Assembly (NCBI GenBank): GCA_028281535.1 | Contig: JANQJS010000059.1 | Location: 1 to 64,000 of the forward strand | Length of the DNA: 64,000 nt | Source of the DNA: Sedimentisphaerales bacterium | Lineage (GTDB): Bacteria; Planctomycetota; Phycisphaerae; Sedimentisphaerales; SM23-30 | Reading direction: 5' to 3' | Part shown: positions 25,832 to 33,960 of the stretch, piece by piece | How the letters are laid out: each line of letters opens with the position of its first letter | Position numbering within the stretch: the first letter of the stretch is position 1 | Position numbers and translations under genes: made by a program | The notes under the pieces: generated by a model | The model's database searches: none | What the model saw: only the letters and a program-made list of their open reading frames with translations | Told to the model about the DNA's origin: nothing

Positions 25832-26806
25832 TCAGGGGTCAATAAACCACTCTCTGTTAGTTACGGTTTCAACTGCCTCTCTATATTTCAGTTTATAATC
25901 AGGATGCCATTCTTGTTGGAATAATTCAACAAATGGTACTTTTGAACCATGGCCATCCATGTAAACCATATTAATGGTGCCATTTGGATGTCGTTTCAAG
26001 AAAATCCTTGTAATCTCATCTTCTGGTGCATAACCATCTGCTGGTGTAAATGTTGCGGTGTCTGGTGCTTTAAGTGGTGAAGGTGCACCTTCCTCTGGCC
26101 ATCCTGCAACATCAACCCAGTCCTGCGATGGTGGTAGAAGAGTTTTCCACTCTTGGGTTGTTGGGTTACCAGTTTCTAATAAAAAGTCTACCTCTCCAGG
26201 GTATTGCTCAGTCACTTGGCTGTCCATAATAAGTGGAATTCTGTCTGTAGGGCCAACATCCATACTCCCCCAGTGTCTTTCTGCAGGTCTCTCATATCGA
26301 TCCTCTAGATCATAAGTGCTATGAGTCCAACCGTTTATGCCGTAGCTTCCTTCGGTACGAGGGACTTCATCATCTGATTGTAGGCCAAAATCAATGTACC
26401 ATTGATTTTCTTTGGCTCCAAAGCAGAATTTAGTGGGTTGATTTCCTGTTATGTTGTCAAATCCACATTTATTTTTGGCGCTACCGCTAGGGCAAATCCG
26501 AACTTTTGGATCACCTTGATATCTAACCATGATGTCAAGCCATGTGACTTCAGTATTGGTCTTTTGATTCAGCAGTGTACTAAGCACAAGCCCCGTCACA
26601 ACGCGGCCATCATTTTCACTAGCGTAAACAGCAAATCCGCTACCTAAACCTCGCAAGTGAGACAGGCATTTGACTGCTTTGGCCTGATCCCTGGCTTTAC
26701 CAAGAGCAGGCATTAAAATACTTACCAGCAAAGCAATGATGGAAATAACCACCAAGAGCTCTACCAGCGTAAACCCAGTTACTTTTCCTTTAGATTGACG
26801 TAACAT
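25832..26806 (-). CDS. Prepilin-like protein (planctomycete type II secretion-associated)
   Basis: 324 residues from the ATG at 26806, which has AAGGAG 6 bases upstream; the frame runs back to a codon at 26863 without an SD. The leader RQSKGKVTG is cut before FTLVELLVVISIIALL, with Glu at +5 as in type IV pilins and pseudopilins, followed by ALGKARDQAKAVKCLSHLRGLG. The C-terminal RHPNGTINMVYMDGHG is close to the H-X9-DG motif (10 residues here) of the large prepilin-type family expanded in planctomycetes. A prepilin peptidase would process it; the fibre or role is unknown. It stands alone with 1.5 kb of non-coding DNA upstream. Confidence 0.92.
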   Translation of the reverse strand: MLRQSKGKVTGFTLVELLVVISIIALLVSILMPALGKARDQAKAVKCLSHLRGLGSGFAVYASENDGRVVTGLVLSTLLNQKTNTEVTWLDIMVRYQGDPKVRICPSGSAKNKCGFDNITGNQPTKFCFGAKENQWYIDFGLQSDDEVPRTEGSYGINGWTHSTYDLEDRYERPAERHWGSMDVGPTDRIPLIMDSQVTEQYPGEVDFLLETGNPTTQEWKTLLPPSQDWVDVAGWPEEGAPSPLKAPDTATFTPADGYAPEDEITRIFLKRHPNGTINMVYMDGHGSKVPFVELFQQEWHPDYKLKYREAVETVTNREWFIDP

Positions 26807-28326
26807 CCGTTTCTCCTTAAAAACGAAAATTATAATTGCTACATTGAGTATTGGCAGACTCAATAAAAAATGGCATATACAATAATTTTTATGATTAATG
26901 TTTTGTGATTTTGAGAATTATAGAGCTATGGACTTAGAAGAAAATTTCCCGCAAAATTACATATACGAAAAAACTGCACAAAGTCACACGAAATACAACA
27001 CACTAGATCGCAACAAGTTGTTATTAAAACTTACTGCAATACACTAATTTTTAATTCTCAAAAATAATCATTATGAAGGTGTTTGGCAGACTTATCATTT
27101 GATTATCTATTAAATTATACGAGATCAATTTAAAAAAAGAAACCTTTTTCCTGTAATATTCCTAAAAAAGGCTGCAAAATATCCTGTGGGAGATATTTAT
27201 GTAACTGTTTATCATTAAGTAAGATAAAGGATGTTAAGTTTATACGATGCATGAGTTTTAGTTGGTAAATGTCACAAGTCTGGCTGTTATGGTAATTGTT
27301 TGTGAATCAAGAGTTTAAGTTTATAAATAATGAATAGAAATCCTGTTGTTGGTTCGAATTGTAAAATATTGATTTTATGTTTAGTTTTTGGCGAGCACTC
27401 ATGCCTAGGTGCAATCACTATTTTGGTCATCATTGCAAAATAATGCATGGAAAAATATATGAAGATCTAGTGCTAAAGTGGGAGTTGAATTTAGCCAGGA
27501 ATTAGATTTTTTATAATTGCATAGATGCCCATGGTCGATTTTTTGAATTGTTGGATTATTTTTAGTAACGCGAGATTTTTAAATTAGATCGTTTTATGAG
27601 GTGGCGTTTATTTTTGGAGTCGGGCAAATAGGTGGTTGAGAGTGTGATGGTTTGTTTGTGGTATACATAATTGAATTCGTTTTTTGTGTGCTGTTCAGTG
27701 CAAGGTATTGTGTTGACTGGTGGGCGTTTATTATCAGGCAGGTCATAGTTGAAAAAATGAAATAAATAAGTTGATCTGTTGGGCTAGATTTATAAAACTA
27801 TGTATAAGAGGTATGGGTTGAGTTTTGCATATGATAAAAAGTCATTTCGCTATTAAGTGTTATTCATATGCATAAAGGTTGTGTTGAAATCATTTAAATT
27901 ATCGTGTCAGGAAATGCATCAATTTTATTTTTTCTAATGCTTTGCCTGATTTATTTGGTTGCCAAGTTGCGTAAACATGACTATGATCTTTTTTATTAAT
28001 AGGGAGGTTAAATCATCGGAAGTTGTCTTCCATGAATTTATCCATATATCGTAGGTTTGCCGAATTGATGCGCGCCTGAAGCAGTGAAGCTATTTGCTCG
28101 GCCTCGGGTCGTTTCCCACTTGTTCCCGACCGGCGGCTCGGGGTCGAGTCTGTTATAATGTGCGCGCATACGGTTATTGTTGTGATGGATTATCTGGAAG
28201 GGTTTGAGCAGAGAGGCATGAATACCGTTTGTTAAAGTTAATGTGGTTCGTTTTGTAGAATGATCGAAATAAGATTCGTGACTAATTTAAACTTTGATAA
28301 ACTATTGTGTGGACGTTCATAACCTT
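26807..28326. other. 1.5-kb non-coding stretch
   Basis: No frame of more than about 60 codons with a plausible start is seen. Most is very AT-rich. It holds several inverted repeats: CCTTTTT/AAAAAGG (27143-27149, 27165-27171), AAATATC/GATATTT (27177-27183, 27192-27198), and a 9-bp pair TGCATATGA/TCATATGCA (27826-27834, 27864-27872). A GC-rich island lies at 28068-28162. The left end must carry the promoter of the prepilin-like gene. Confidence 0.6.
28068..28162. other. GC-rich island inside AT-rich intergenic DNA
   Basis: About 95 bases far richer in G and C than the surroundings, bounded by an 8-base inverted repeat (ATGCGCGC near the left end, GCGCGCAT at the right) and containing TATAAT close to its right end. 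On the minus strand one frame through it reads as plausible protein (SGKRPEAEQIASLLQARIN) until a stop at 28013-28015, but has no start codon with an SD. It may be a structured RNA, a regulatory region or a decayed gene end. Confidence 0.4.
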
Positions 28327-28785
28327 TTATTGATTGCTTTGGAATTCATTCGTAATAATGCTGTATATTTGCCAGCCTAATTTGAATGATTCTGGTTGCA
28401 CGCTTTTGTAGGTTTCAACCGATTGATGATCCGTTTTGTCAACTTTTCCATCAGATAAAATTTCGAGAATTGCCATTTCGCATTCAAGGTCTTTTCTTCT
28501 TTTTTCAATTAGTTTTTGTAGCGTGGCATTGTCGATATTTTCACGATTAAATTTAGGCTTTGGGACAGCAAAAATTTCACTGTTTCCTGTAATGAGTTCC
28601 AAAATCAACATGTCTTCTGTGAGTTCGAATAGTGCTCTCCAAATATTTACCGGAATATTTTTTTTGCGTCCACCGGTGTATTCATACACGGTTGAGTCAG
28701 CCAGCCCGCATTTTTGAGCCAATTGTGAGATCGTAATATCGTATTTGCTGAGAAGATCTTGCATCAGTAAATTTTCTGATTTCAT
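28327..28785 (-). CDS. HTH regulator resembling phage CII-like (CP76) proteins
   Basis: 152 residues from the ATG at 28785 with GAGG about 9 bases upstream. The N-terminal helix-turn-helix reads LSKYDITISQLAQKCGLADST then VYEYTGGRKK, and the part after it (NIPVNIWRALFELTEDMLI, LELITG, FAVPKP) follows the pattern I associate with phage CII/CP76 regulators. The C-terminal half (KLIEKRRKDLECEMAILEIL) is probably a coiled-coil or oligomerising helix. No phage genes surround it. It is divergent from the sigma factor at 29025, so it may control that gene. Family assignment is moderate. Confidence 0.75.
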   Translation of the reverse strand: MKSENLLMQDLLSKYDITISQLAQKCGLADSTVYEYTGGRKKNIPVNIWRALFELTEDMLILELITGNSEIFAVPKPKFNRENIDNATLQKLIEKRRKDLECEMAILEILSDGKVDKTDHQSVETYKSVQPESFKLGWQIYSIITNEFQSNQ

Positions 28786-28991
28786 AATTTCAGTCCTCAA
28801 ATTGCGTTGTTGGGCGTAAAAATAGCCTTTGAATTATGTTCCATGCCATTGATTGGCCAGATAAAATGTTTCTAAATGGTTGCCAGGGCCCTTACTGGCT
28901 TTCCGATACCGATTTACATCATTTAAGAATAAAGATAGCTGATCCGGTCGGTGACGTCAATATAGCAAATTATGGTCGTTTAATGTGTGGA

Positions 28992-29009
28992 ACTCCTGAT
29001 AACAGGAGT
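28992..29009 (+). promoter_or_regulatory. Hairpin just upstream of the sigma-factor SD
   Basis: ACTCCTG (28992-28998) and CAGGAGT (29003-29009) form a perfect 7-bp stem with loop ATAA, ending two bases before the true SD AAGGAG (29012-29017). The 5' arm ACTCCT is also complementary to that SD (AGGAG), so alternative pairing could hide the ribosome site. Confidence 0.5.
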
Positions 29010-29024
29010 ATAAGGAGATATTCT

Positions 29025-29603
29025 ATGAAAAAGCGTACAGAAAAATTTACAAGATTAGTCAAAGCGGCACAGGGAGGGTGTTGTTCATCGGTGGACGAGC
29101 TGGCGAGGGTCAGTTTAAAGCAGTTAGATCGGTATTTTTATCATAAAGGTTACTCGGCGAATCTACGTGATGATTTAGTACAAGAAACGGTGATGAATGC
29201 ATTTAAAAATTTAGGGCAGTTGGAAAATCCCGCTAGCTATTGGTCCTGGGTCTATCGCATTGCGGCCAATGTCAGACATAGCTATCATCGGCGGCAACAT
29301 ACAAGGCCTCAGGTGATTTTGTCAGATTTGCCAGATGGGATGCACTCAGAATTCGAGTCACATCAGATAAGCGGGGAGCATTTAGCTGTTGCCAGAGAAG
29401 ATAATCAAGGCGTTAAACAAATGATTGCTGGTTTGAAAGAAAATCAGCTGAAGATCATATCAAAGCATTTGATGGATACAATTGATTATGAGGCATTAAG
29501 CAAAGAGTTAGATTGTTCTCGAGGAGCTGCTCGAATGATGGTTCATCGTGCGAGAAAAAAATTGAAGGATATGTTTCTTAAAAAAGGTTTTACTGTTGCG
29601 TGA
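29025..29603 (+). CDS. ECF-type sigma-70 family RNA polymerase sigma factor
   Basis: 192 residues. The ATG at 29025 has AAGGAG 7 bases upstream; the frame is open 63 codons further but without family similarity or SD. Region 2 shows LRDDLVQETVMNAFKNL and SYWSWVYRIAANVRHSYHRR; region 4 shows LKENQLKIISKHLM then EALSKELDCSRGAARMMVHRARKKLK, the -35-binding HTH. It lies divergent to the CII-like regulator and upstream of another sigma factor (30092), from which it is separated by a terminator. No anti-sigma gene is adjacent. Its regulon is unknown. Confidence 0.9.
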   Translation: MKKRTEKFTRLVKAAQGGCCSSVDELARVSLKQLDRYFYHKGYSANLRDDLVQETVMNAFKNLGQLENPASYWSWVYRIAANVRHSYHRRQHTRPQVILSDLPDGMHSEFESHQISGEHLAVAREDNQGVKQMIAGLKENQLKIISKHLMDTIDYEALSKELDCSRGAARMMVHRARKKLKDMFLKKGFTVA

Positions 29604-29620
29604 TAGTCATGGAAAACAAA

Positions 29621-29697
29621 AAAAGTAGGTCGGGCCGAATCTGATAATCATATCATGGATAGTGATATTATTAGGTTGCGGCCGGGCCTACTCTTTT
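29621..29697 (+). terminator. Terminator after the ECF sigma gene
   Basis: AGTAGG-T-CGGGCCG (from 29624) pairs with CGGCCGGGCCTACT (ending 29692), enclosing an AT-rich arm that can itself pair; CTTTT follows. The stem is long and GC-rich for this DNA. Confidence 0.75.
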
Positions 29698-30091
29698 GTA
29701 CTGGTTTGTGTATTGAATTGACTTTGGATAGTATCAATATAATTACACACCGGAAATAAGGTTTATTTGGGTCATTAGCACCGCCTTTCCTTAATCATCA
29801 CATTTTGTCATTTTTTATTTATATTCGAGAGTCTGCCAACTCCATAAACGCTTGATTTAGTGGATCACATTCGTTTTCGCGATGAGATCTAATAAGACAG
29901 TCCAGGTTTTGTATAAATCTTACGTTTTATTTTTAATAAAAAAGAAGATTGTTGGTAGGGTAGTGTAACTCTTTTTAAAGAATGTGTTTATGGGTATTGG
30001 GGGCGTGTTGTGGAAAAAAAGTGAGTAAAAGGGTATAATTAAGTAAAGAATAATCGTAAGTTTTAAATTAAATCGGGACTGATACTATATT
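29698..30091. other. Intergenic region upstream of the membrane-linked sigma factor
   Basis: No ORF is seen. A perfect TATAAT lies at 30034-30039, about 50 bases before the GTG at 30092; the matching -35 is weak (TGGAAA at 30011-30016 with 17 bases, or TTGTGG at 30008-30013 with 20). The rest is AT-rich with no repeats. Confidence 0.45.
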
Positions 30092-31420
30092 GTGAAACAG
30101 CAAGATTATAGATCAAAAATCGCGCAAATCGTTAAGCAAATCCAAGCTGGGCAACATGACTCATTAGAGTATTTGATTCACTTGGTTCGAGATGATATGT
30201 GCAGTTATATATTTCGTTTGACACAGAATCGAGATATTACAGAAGATTTGGCTCAGGAAACTTTTTTGCAGATTCTTGAGTCAATCCATCAGATTAAGGA
30301 TCCGGATCGATTTCTTGCCTGGCTATATCGTACCGCTATGGGGAAGGTTCAGCATTATTATCGTGAGCAAAAACAAACGCAATCAATTCGTCAATCACAA
30401 CAGCAAAATGAACAAGAACTTTTAACGAAAATTGGAAAAATGAAAAACGAAGGTTTAAATAATTTATTACAAAAGGAATTGTACCGAACTGTTCGGGCGG
30501 CGTTATCAAAATTATCTTTTCGTCACCGTAATATATTAATCATGCGAGTTTATCAGCAGTTACCCTATGCGGTCATTGCAGAATCCATGAATTGTAGTCA
30601 GTTATCAGCGCAAGTTTTGTTTTATCGTGCCAAAAGTAATTTAAAGCGTCAGCTAAAAAAGCGTGGCGTTGGCCGCGATAAATTTATGACGGCATTAGGT
30701 CTTTTTGGTTTGGCCACACAGTATAGTGCTACTCAGGCTTCAGCAGGCGTTGTTTCTTGTGCTTTATTACAAACCAGTACTGCAGCAACGACATTGGGTT
30801 TTATTAGCACTACTTTGGTGAGCAGTTTTTCAGTCATTACTGCAGTTGTTACATCATTTGTGGGCGGCTTTTATTATGTTGAATCAATAGATCAAGTTCA
30901 AGCCGCATCAGGCATGCAACAACAAACACTCTATCGATATGAATCTCCTTCATATATATCTCATGCTGATTATCAAAGTGATGGGTGGAAAATCTTAAAT
31001 TTTTCAGGTGGGATAAATACATTTCAACCAGACAAAGACATTAAAAAATTTAACAAGCTGAGTACCACTTTGCCTATACCCGAAAATCAATCTATTGAGT
31101 TTGTGTATGACCAAGTAATAGAAGATGGGCCGGGCGGTGATATTTTAATTACAGATTATGCCCAGTTAGATGAAAGGGCAGATGTATTTGTAACCAATGG
31201 TCAGGGGAAAAAAGTGTTTCTTGGTTCTATTGATCATTCCATCGAGAGCGTGAAGCACTCAGTCGTTTCTATTGTTATTGGGCCTTGTACATATTTTGAT
31301 TTAAGTGATTATGATATTCCTTTTGAGCCTAAAGGTGTTTCTATCACTTGTACTTACCAAACTGATAATATCGGATTTAAAATACGTAAAATAAATGCCC
31401 GATTACATAATGACAATTAA
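30092..31420 (+). CDS. Sigma-70-like factor fused to a membrane segment and outer domain
   Basis: 442 residues from a GTG at 30092; the SD is weak. Region 2 (about 20-92) has RDITEDLAQETFLQILES and FLAWLYRTAMGKVQHYYRE; region 4 (about 130-188) has LSFRHRNILIMRVYQQLPYAVIAE then FYRAKSNLKRQLKKR. Residues about 198-262 are hydrophobic and Ala/Thr/Ser-rich, enough for one or two membrane passes. The last 170 residues form a beta-rich domain with ILNFSGGINTF, IEDGPGGDILI and LDERADVFVTNGQGKKVF, like a recurrent planctomycete surface module (DGxGxDL...EPAxVxVSxDG). Anchoring a sigma factor to the membrane could hold it until a signal releases it; this is inference. Confidence 0.85.
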   Translation: MKQQDYRSKIAQIVKQIQAGQHDSLEYLIHLVRDDMCSYIFRLTQNRDITEDLAQETFLQILESIHQIKDPDRFLAWLYRTAMGKVQHYYREQKQTQSIRQSQQQNEQELLTKIGKMKNEGLNNLLQKELYRTVRAALSKLSFRHRNILIMRVYQQLPYAVIAESMNCSQLSAQVLFYRAKSNLKRQLKKRGVGRDKFMTALGLFGLATQYSATQASAGVVSCALLQTSTAATTLGFISTTLVSSFSVITAVVTSFVGGFYYVESIDQVQAASGMQQQTLYRYESPSYISHADYQSDGWKILNFSGGINTFQPDKDIKKFNKLSTTLPIPENQSIEFVYDQVIEDGPGGDILITDYAQLDERADVFVTNGQGKKVFLGSIDHSIESVKHSVVSIVIGPCTYFDLSDYDIPFEPKGVSITCTYQTDNIGFKIRKINARLHNDN

Positions 31421-31435
31421 ATTGTCATTATGTAA
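31403..31435 (+). terminator. 15-bp perfect hairpin with the stop codon in its loop
   Basis: TTACATAATGACAAT (31403-31417) and its exact complement (31421-31435) flank TAA, which is the stop codon of the preceding gene. AGGCCTTTTTG follows, so it probably ends transcription, though the T tract is set back by 4-5 bases. Confidence 0.6.
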
Positions 31436-31672
31436 AGGCCTTTTTGATTTAATATTTTGATCATATGTTTAGTGGGGCAGGGTAGACATTGTGATCATTA
31501 AATCCTTTAGAGGCATTGTTTAGCGGTGACATTTTTTGCCTGATAGGTAATTGATATTCCATTCATTTTTTATTTCGCCAGAAATTATAACTTTAAATAA
31601 ACTGTAATTATGGTAGATTGGTTCTGTTTCAGATATCTGGTCTAGTATTGATTTGTCTGAGACTCAGGGATA

Positions 31673-32422
31673 ATGAGTGGATTCAATGAGCGAAAGATGA
31701 GGGTGTTGGGTATGAAAGATTCTATACATAGAGGAAGTTCTCTTAAGATTGTAAGGTCTAGATATGATGGGTTTTTACTGTTACAAATGATGATAGCCAT
31801 CTTGCTTGGGATGATCATTTATTATTTTAGTTTTGTTCGTCCGAGTCAAAAAGAGATTGCTGACCAAATGGCATCGCCAGATACATACCCCTGGGTGCAA
31901 GAAGGGCGAATTGGAACCGGGCATCAGCACTATCTTCAAGATGAACAGTTGTTTCGAGAAACGATGATAGAGTTAAATTGTAAGGTGCTTGAGGAGTCTG
32001 CTAAGATAAATACTTCTCGTGGCAAAATGACGCTGTTTATTTCTCCGGATGGGCAGGTGTCTGGTGGATGGTCATCTTTAGGATATTACATGGATGATGG
32101 AAGTGAATACCAGGTGATGGGGGCTGAATTTTCCGGAAATACGGATCCAAGTAAAATCTATTCAGATACGAATGGTGAAGATCGGTCGTTACTTTATTTT
32201 ATAACCAAAGGGGAATTTCTTTTATTAAAAACCGACAGTAAAGGGCGTGTGAGTAGTCCCGCAGGAGAGATATTTGTAGTTGGTTGGTTACGAACTGATT
32301 CAACAGCTTTTGGACAAGTTCACTTAACACCTGATCGAGTTAAACAACATGTGTTTACCTGGAACGGTCGTCCTCCTATTAATTCTAAAAGTCTTAAGAT
32401 AGATCTTGGTCAGCTAAATTAA
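31673..32422 (+). CDS. Single-pass prepilin-like membrane protein, unknown
   Basis: 249 residues if the ATG at 31673 is used; ATGs at 31697 and 31712 are alternatives. A basic N-terminus (KIVRSRYDG) precedes the hydrophobic segment FLLLQMMIAILLGMIIYYF, arranged like a prepilin (cut after G33) except that the usual Glu at +5 is Gln. The outer part is not recognised; it has GKMTLFISPDGQVSGGW and TKGEFLLLKTDSKGRV. It lies after the fused sigma factor and its 3' end overlaps the convergent TfoX_C gene by 29 bases. Function unknown. Confidence 0.7.
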   Translation: MSGFNERKMRVLGMKDSIHRGSSLKIVRSRYDGFLLLQMMIAILLGMIIYYFSFVRPSQKEIADQMASPDTYPWVQEGRIGTGHQHYLQDEQLFRETMIELNCKVLEESAKINTSRGKMTLFISPDGQVSGGWSSLGYYMDDGSEYQVMGAEFSGNTDPSKIYSDTNGEDRSLLYFITKGEFLLLKTDSKGRVSSPAGEIFVVGWLRTDSTAFGQVHLTPDRVKQHVFTWNGRPPINSKSLKIDLGQLN

Positions 32423-32663
32423 GTTTGTGTTTAAGTTGCTCTCGCTGAGCAGGAGGGACCAGGCTCCAATGAATGTCATCGAGAGCACCTTGTAAGGCCC
32501 AAAGTAAATTGAATGAGGTGTTCTGGCCACTTTCTCGTACTCGCCTATAGGCTTCTATAACTCCTACGGTCTCAAGGTCCAAACGAGTCTGAATGCCGAC
32601 CTTGCGGAGCCAGCCAGCAGAAATAGTACCGATGCCTACTAATTCTTCAATATCCTGGCTCAT
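32394..32663 (-). CDS. TfoX C-terminal-domain protein
   Basis: 89 residues, made only of the TfoX_C domain: IEELVGIGTISAGWLRKVGI, then LDLETVGVIEAYRRVRESG, then FNLLWALQGALDDIHWSLVPPAQREQLKHKL. In other bacteria this helix-hairpin-helix-like domain is either the C-terminal half of the competence regulator TfoX/Sxy or a stand-alone protein. Its ATG overlaps the end of the phosphatase gene by 4 bases, so the two are translationally coupled. Role unknown; DNA or protein binding is likely. Confidence 0.88.
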   Translation of the reverse strand: MSQDIEELVGIGTISAGWLRKVGIQTRLDLETVGVIEAYRRVRESGQNTSFNLLWALQGALDDIHWSLVPPAQREQLKHKLNLADQDLS

Positions 32664-33013
32664 AGGATGTTTTCTGGCAGATTAAGGTGGGTAGATAATT
32701 TTTTTTTCAGCTCACATACTAAGTCGTTTTCCATAAACCCATATTCAGCACTAACATCTAAATTGATAACAGGTTTTCCATTTAAAGCGTTTTCGGCTTG
32801 GTTTTGGATGTGGATACGTTGATTTTCTTCCATGACAAAAATCATGTCAGCCCAATCTAGGTGCGCATGCGTTAATTTCACTTTGGCATTCGGGGCAAGT
32901 CCAGCTGATTTTGCTGAAAAGCCATCGATTTGCTCAAAAATTTTTTCTGCGGTACAACTTCGCATTTGGTTAAATGTGCATACGAATAACAGTTTGGTCG
33001 ATTCGTTATCCAT
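32660..33013 (-). CDS. Low-molecular-weight tyrosine-phosphatase-like protein
   Basis: 117 residues from the ATG at 33013; a GTG two codons earlier (33019) is possible. The active-site loop VCTFNQMRSCTAE gives Cys12-X5-Arg18, and SAKSAGLAPNA, LDWADMIFVMEENQR, then VINLDVSAEYGFME fit a short subfamily of low-molecular-weight phosphatases. The canonical DP dipeptide is replaced, so the general-acid residue is unsure. TATAAT ends directly before the GTG, so the message may be nearly leaderless. It is coupled to the TfoX_C gene downstream and follows the anchored protein at 33068-33688. Confidence 0.82.
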   Translation of the reverse strand: MDNESTKLLFVCTFNQMRSCTAEKIFEQIDGFSAKSAGLAPNAKVKLTHAHLDWADMIFVMEENQRIHIQNQAENALNGKPVINLDVSAEYGFMENDLVCELKKKLSTHLNLPENIL

Positions 33014-33067
33014 ATGCACATTATAGCGGGATGCAACTTGAGTTCTATCATAATTTTACAGATCTTA

Positions 33068-33688
33068 TTATTCTGTTGCCTTTGCCCAAGAACTAAAGCC
33101 CAGGTGGTCTTTTCGCAAGAATTGCCAATCAATTAATTCAAGTTTTAGCGTTTTATGATCTGTATTGGATTTTTTTACAAGAAAACGTCCAATGTGCTCT
33201 TTATTTCTTTTGGTTTGTTGATCCAATTGTTCGAACAGACATTTTGTCAAATTTTGTGGTGCCTGGATTATGGCTTTCGCATTCTCTACCGGGGTAAATT
33301 TTAAATCCAATTCAACAAAGTTAAATTCATGTCCAGTGTTTGCGTTAGGGGGATCCTTCTGTTTTTTTTCGAATGTAGGGGTAATTTTTCCGAATATGAT
33401 AAATGGGGAAAGGGTGTGTTCTTCAGTAAGTTCTAATAGTGTATGTATAGAGCTTTCGTCGCCCTGTAATGCTAAAGGGGTGTTAATTTTTTTCTTTCTT
33501 TTGCGGTCTTGACGCTTTTTTAGATCAGCGATTTGTTGGTCAAAAAGTGTATTAAATGAGTTGGATGTGCTGGTGTTTGTGTCTGTTTTATAATGTGCGG
33601 GATGGAGCAGTTGTGGGTTTTGCCAAAGTCTCCATGCTCCGAAGGCACCCGTCAATAGGGCAGCTACAGCCAATAATAATCTTACCAC
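33068..33688 (-). CDS. Membrane-anchored protein, unknown
   Basis: 206 residues from a GTG at 33688, with GGGAG 7 bases upstream; the frame extends to 33760 without an SD. An N-terminal membrane anchor (VRLLLAVAALLTGAFGAW) is followed by a basic charged stretch (LKKRQDRKRKKK) and a domain with LSPFIIFGKITPTF and FVELDLKFTPVENAKAII. No family recognised. It is first in a minus-strand run with the phosphatase and TfoX_C genes (about 55 bases to the next). Confidence 0.7.
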   Translation of the reverse strand: MVRLLLAVAALLTGAFGAWRLWQNPQLLHPAHYKTDTNTSTSNSFNTLFDQQIADLKKRQDRKRKKKINTPLALQGDESSIHTLLELTEEHTLSPFIIFGKITPTFEKKQKDPPNANTGHEFNFVELDLKFTPVENAKAIIQAPQNLTKCLFEQLDQQTKRNKEHIGRFLVKKSNTDHKTLKLELIDWQFLRKDHLGFSSWAKATE

Positions 33689-33960
33689 AACTTGTCTCCC
33701 AAGGATGATGTTGATGACAATCATTTTAGTATTAAGCATTTCTCTGCTTAACACATACAATTCAAAGAGTCTACTTTCATCAATTAGACTAAGCGATCAT
33801 CTTTGATGATTATGGCTGCTTTCCATATGGTCTAAATGTACAATATAAAAAGCCGCGATCAAATATTTTAGGTAATTTTTAACGGCGGATTACTTTAGAT
33901 GAATTGTTAATTTGTATTAATTATCGGGATAAGTATGGTTAAATATCAGAGGTGAGGGGG

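Noticed and set aside
28836-29024. 63-codon N-terminal extension of the ECF sigma factor
   Set aside because: The frame is open but has no SD, no family similarity, and covers a hairpin and a perfect SD for the internal ATG at 29025.
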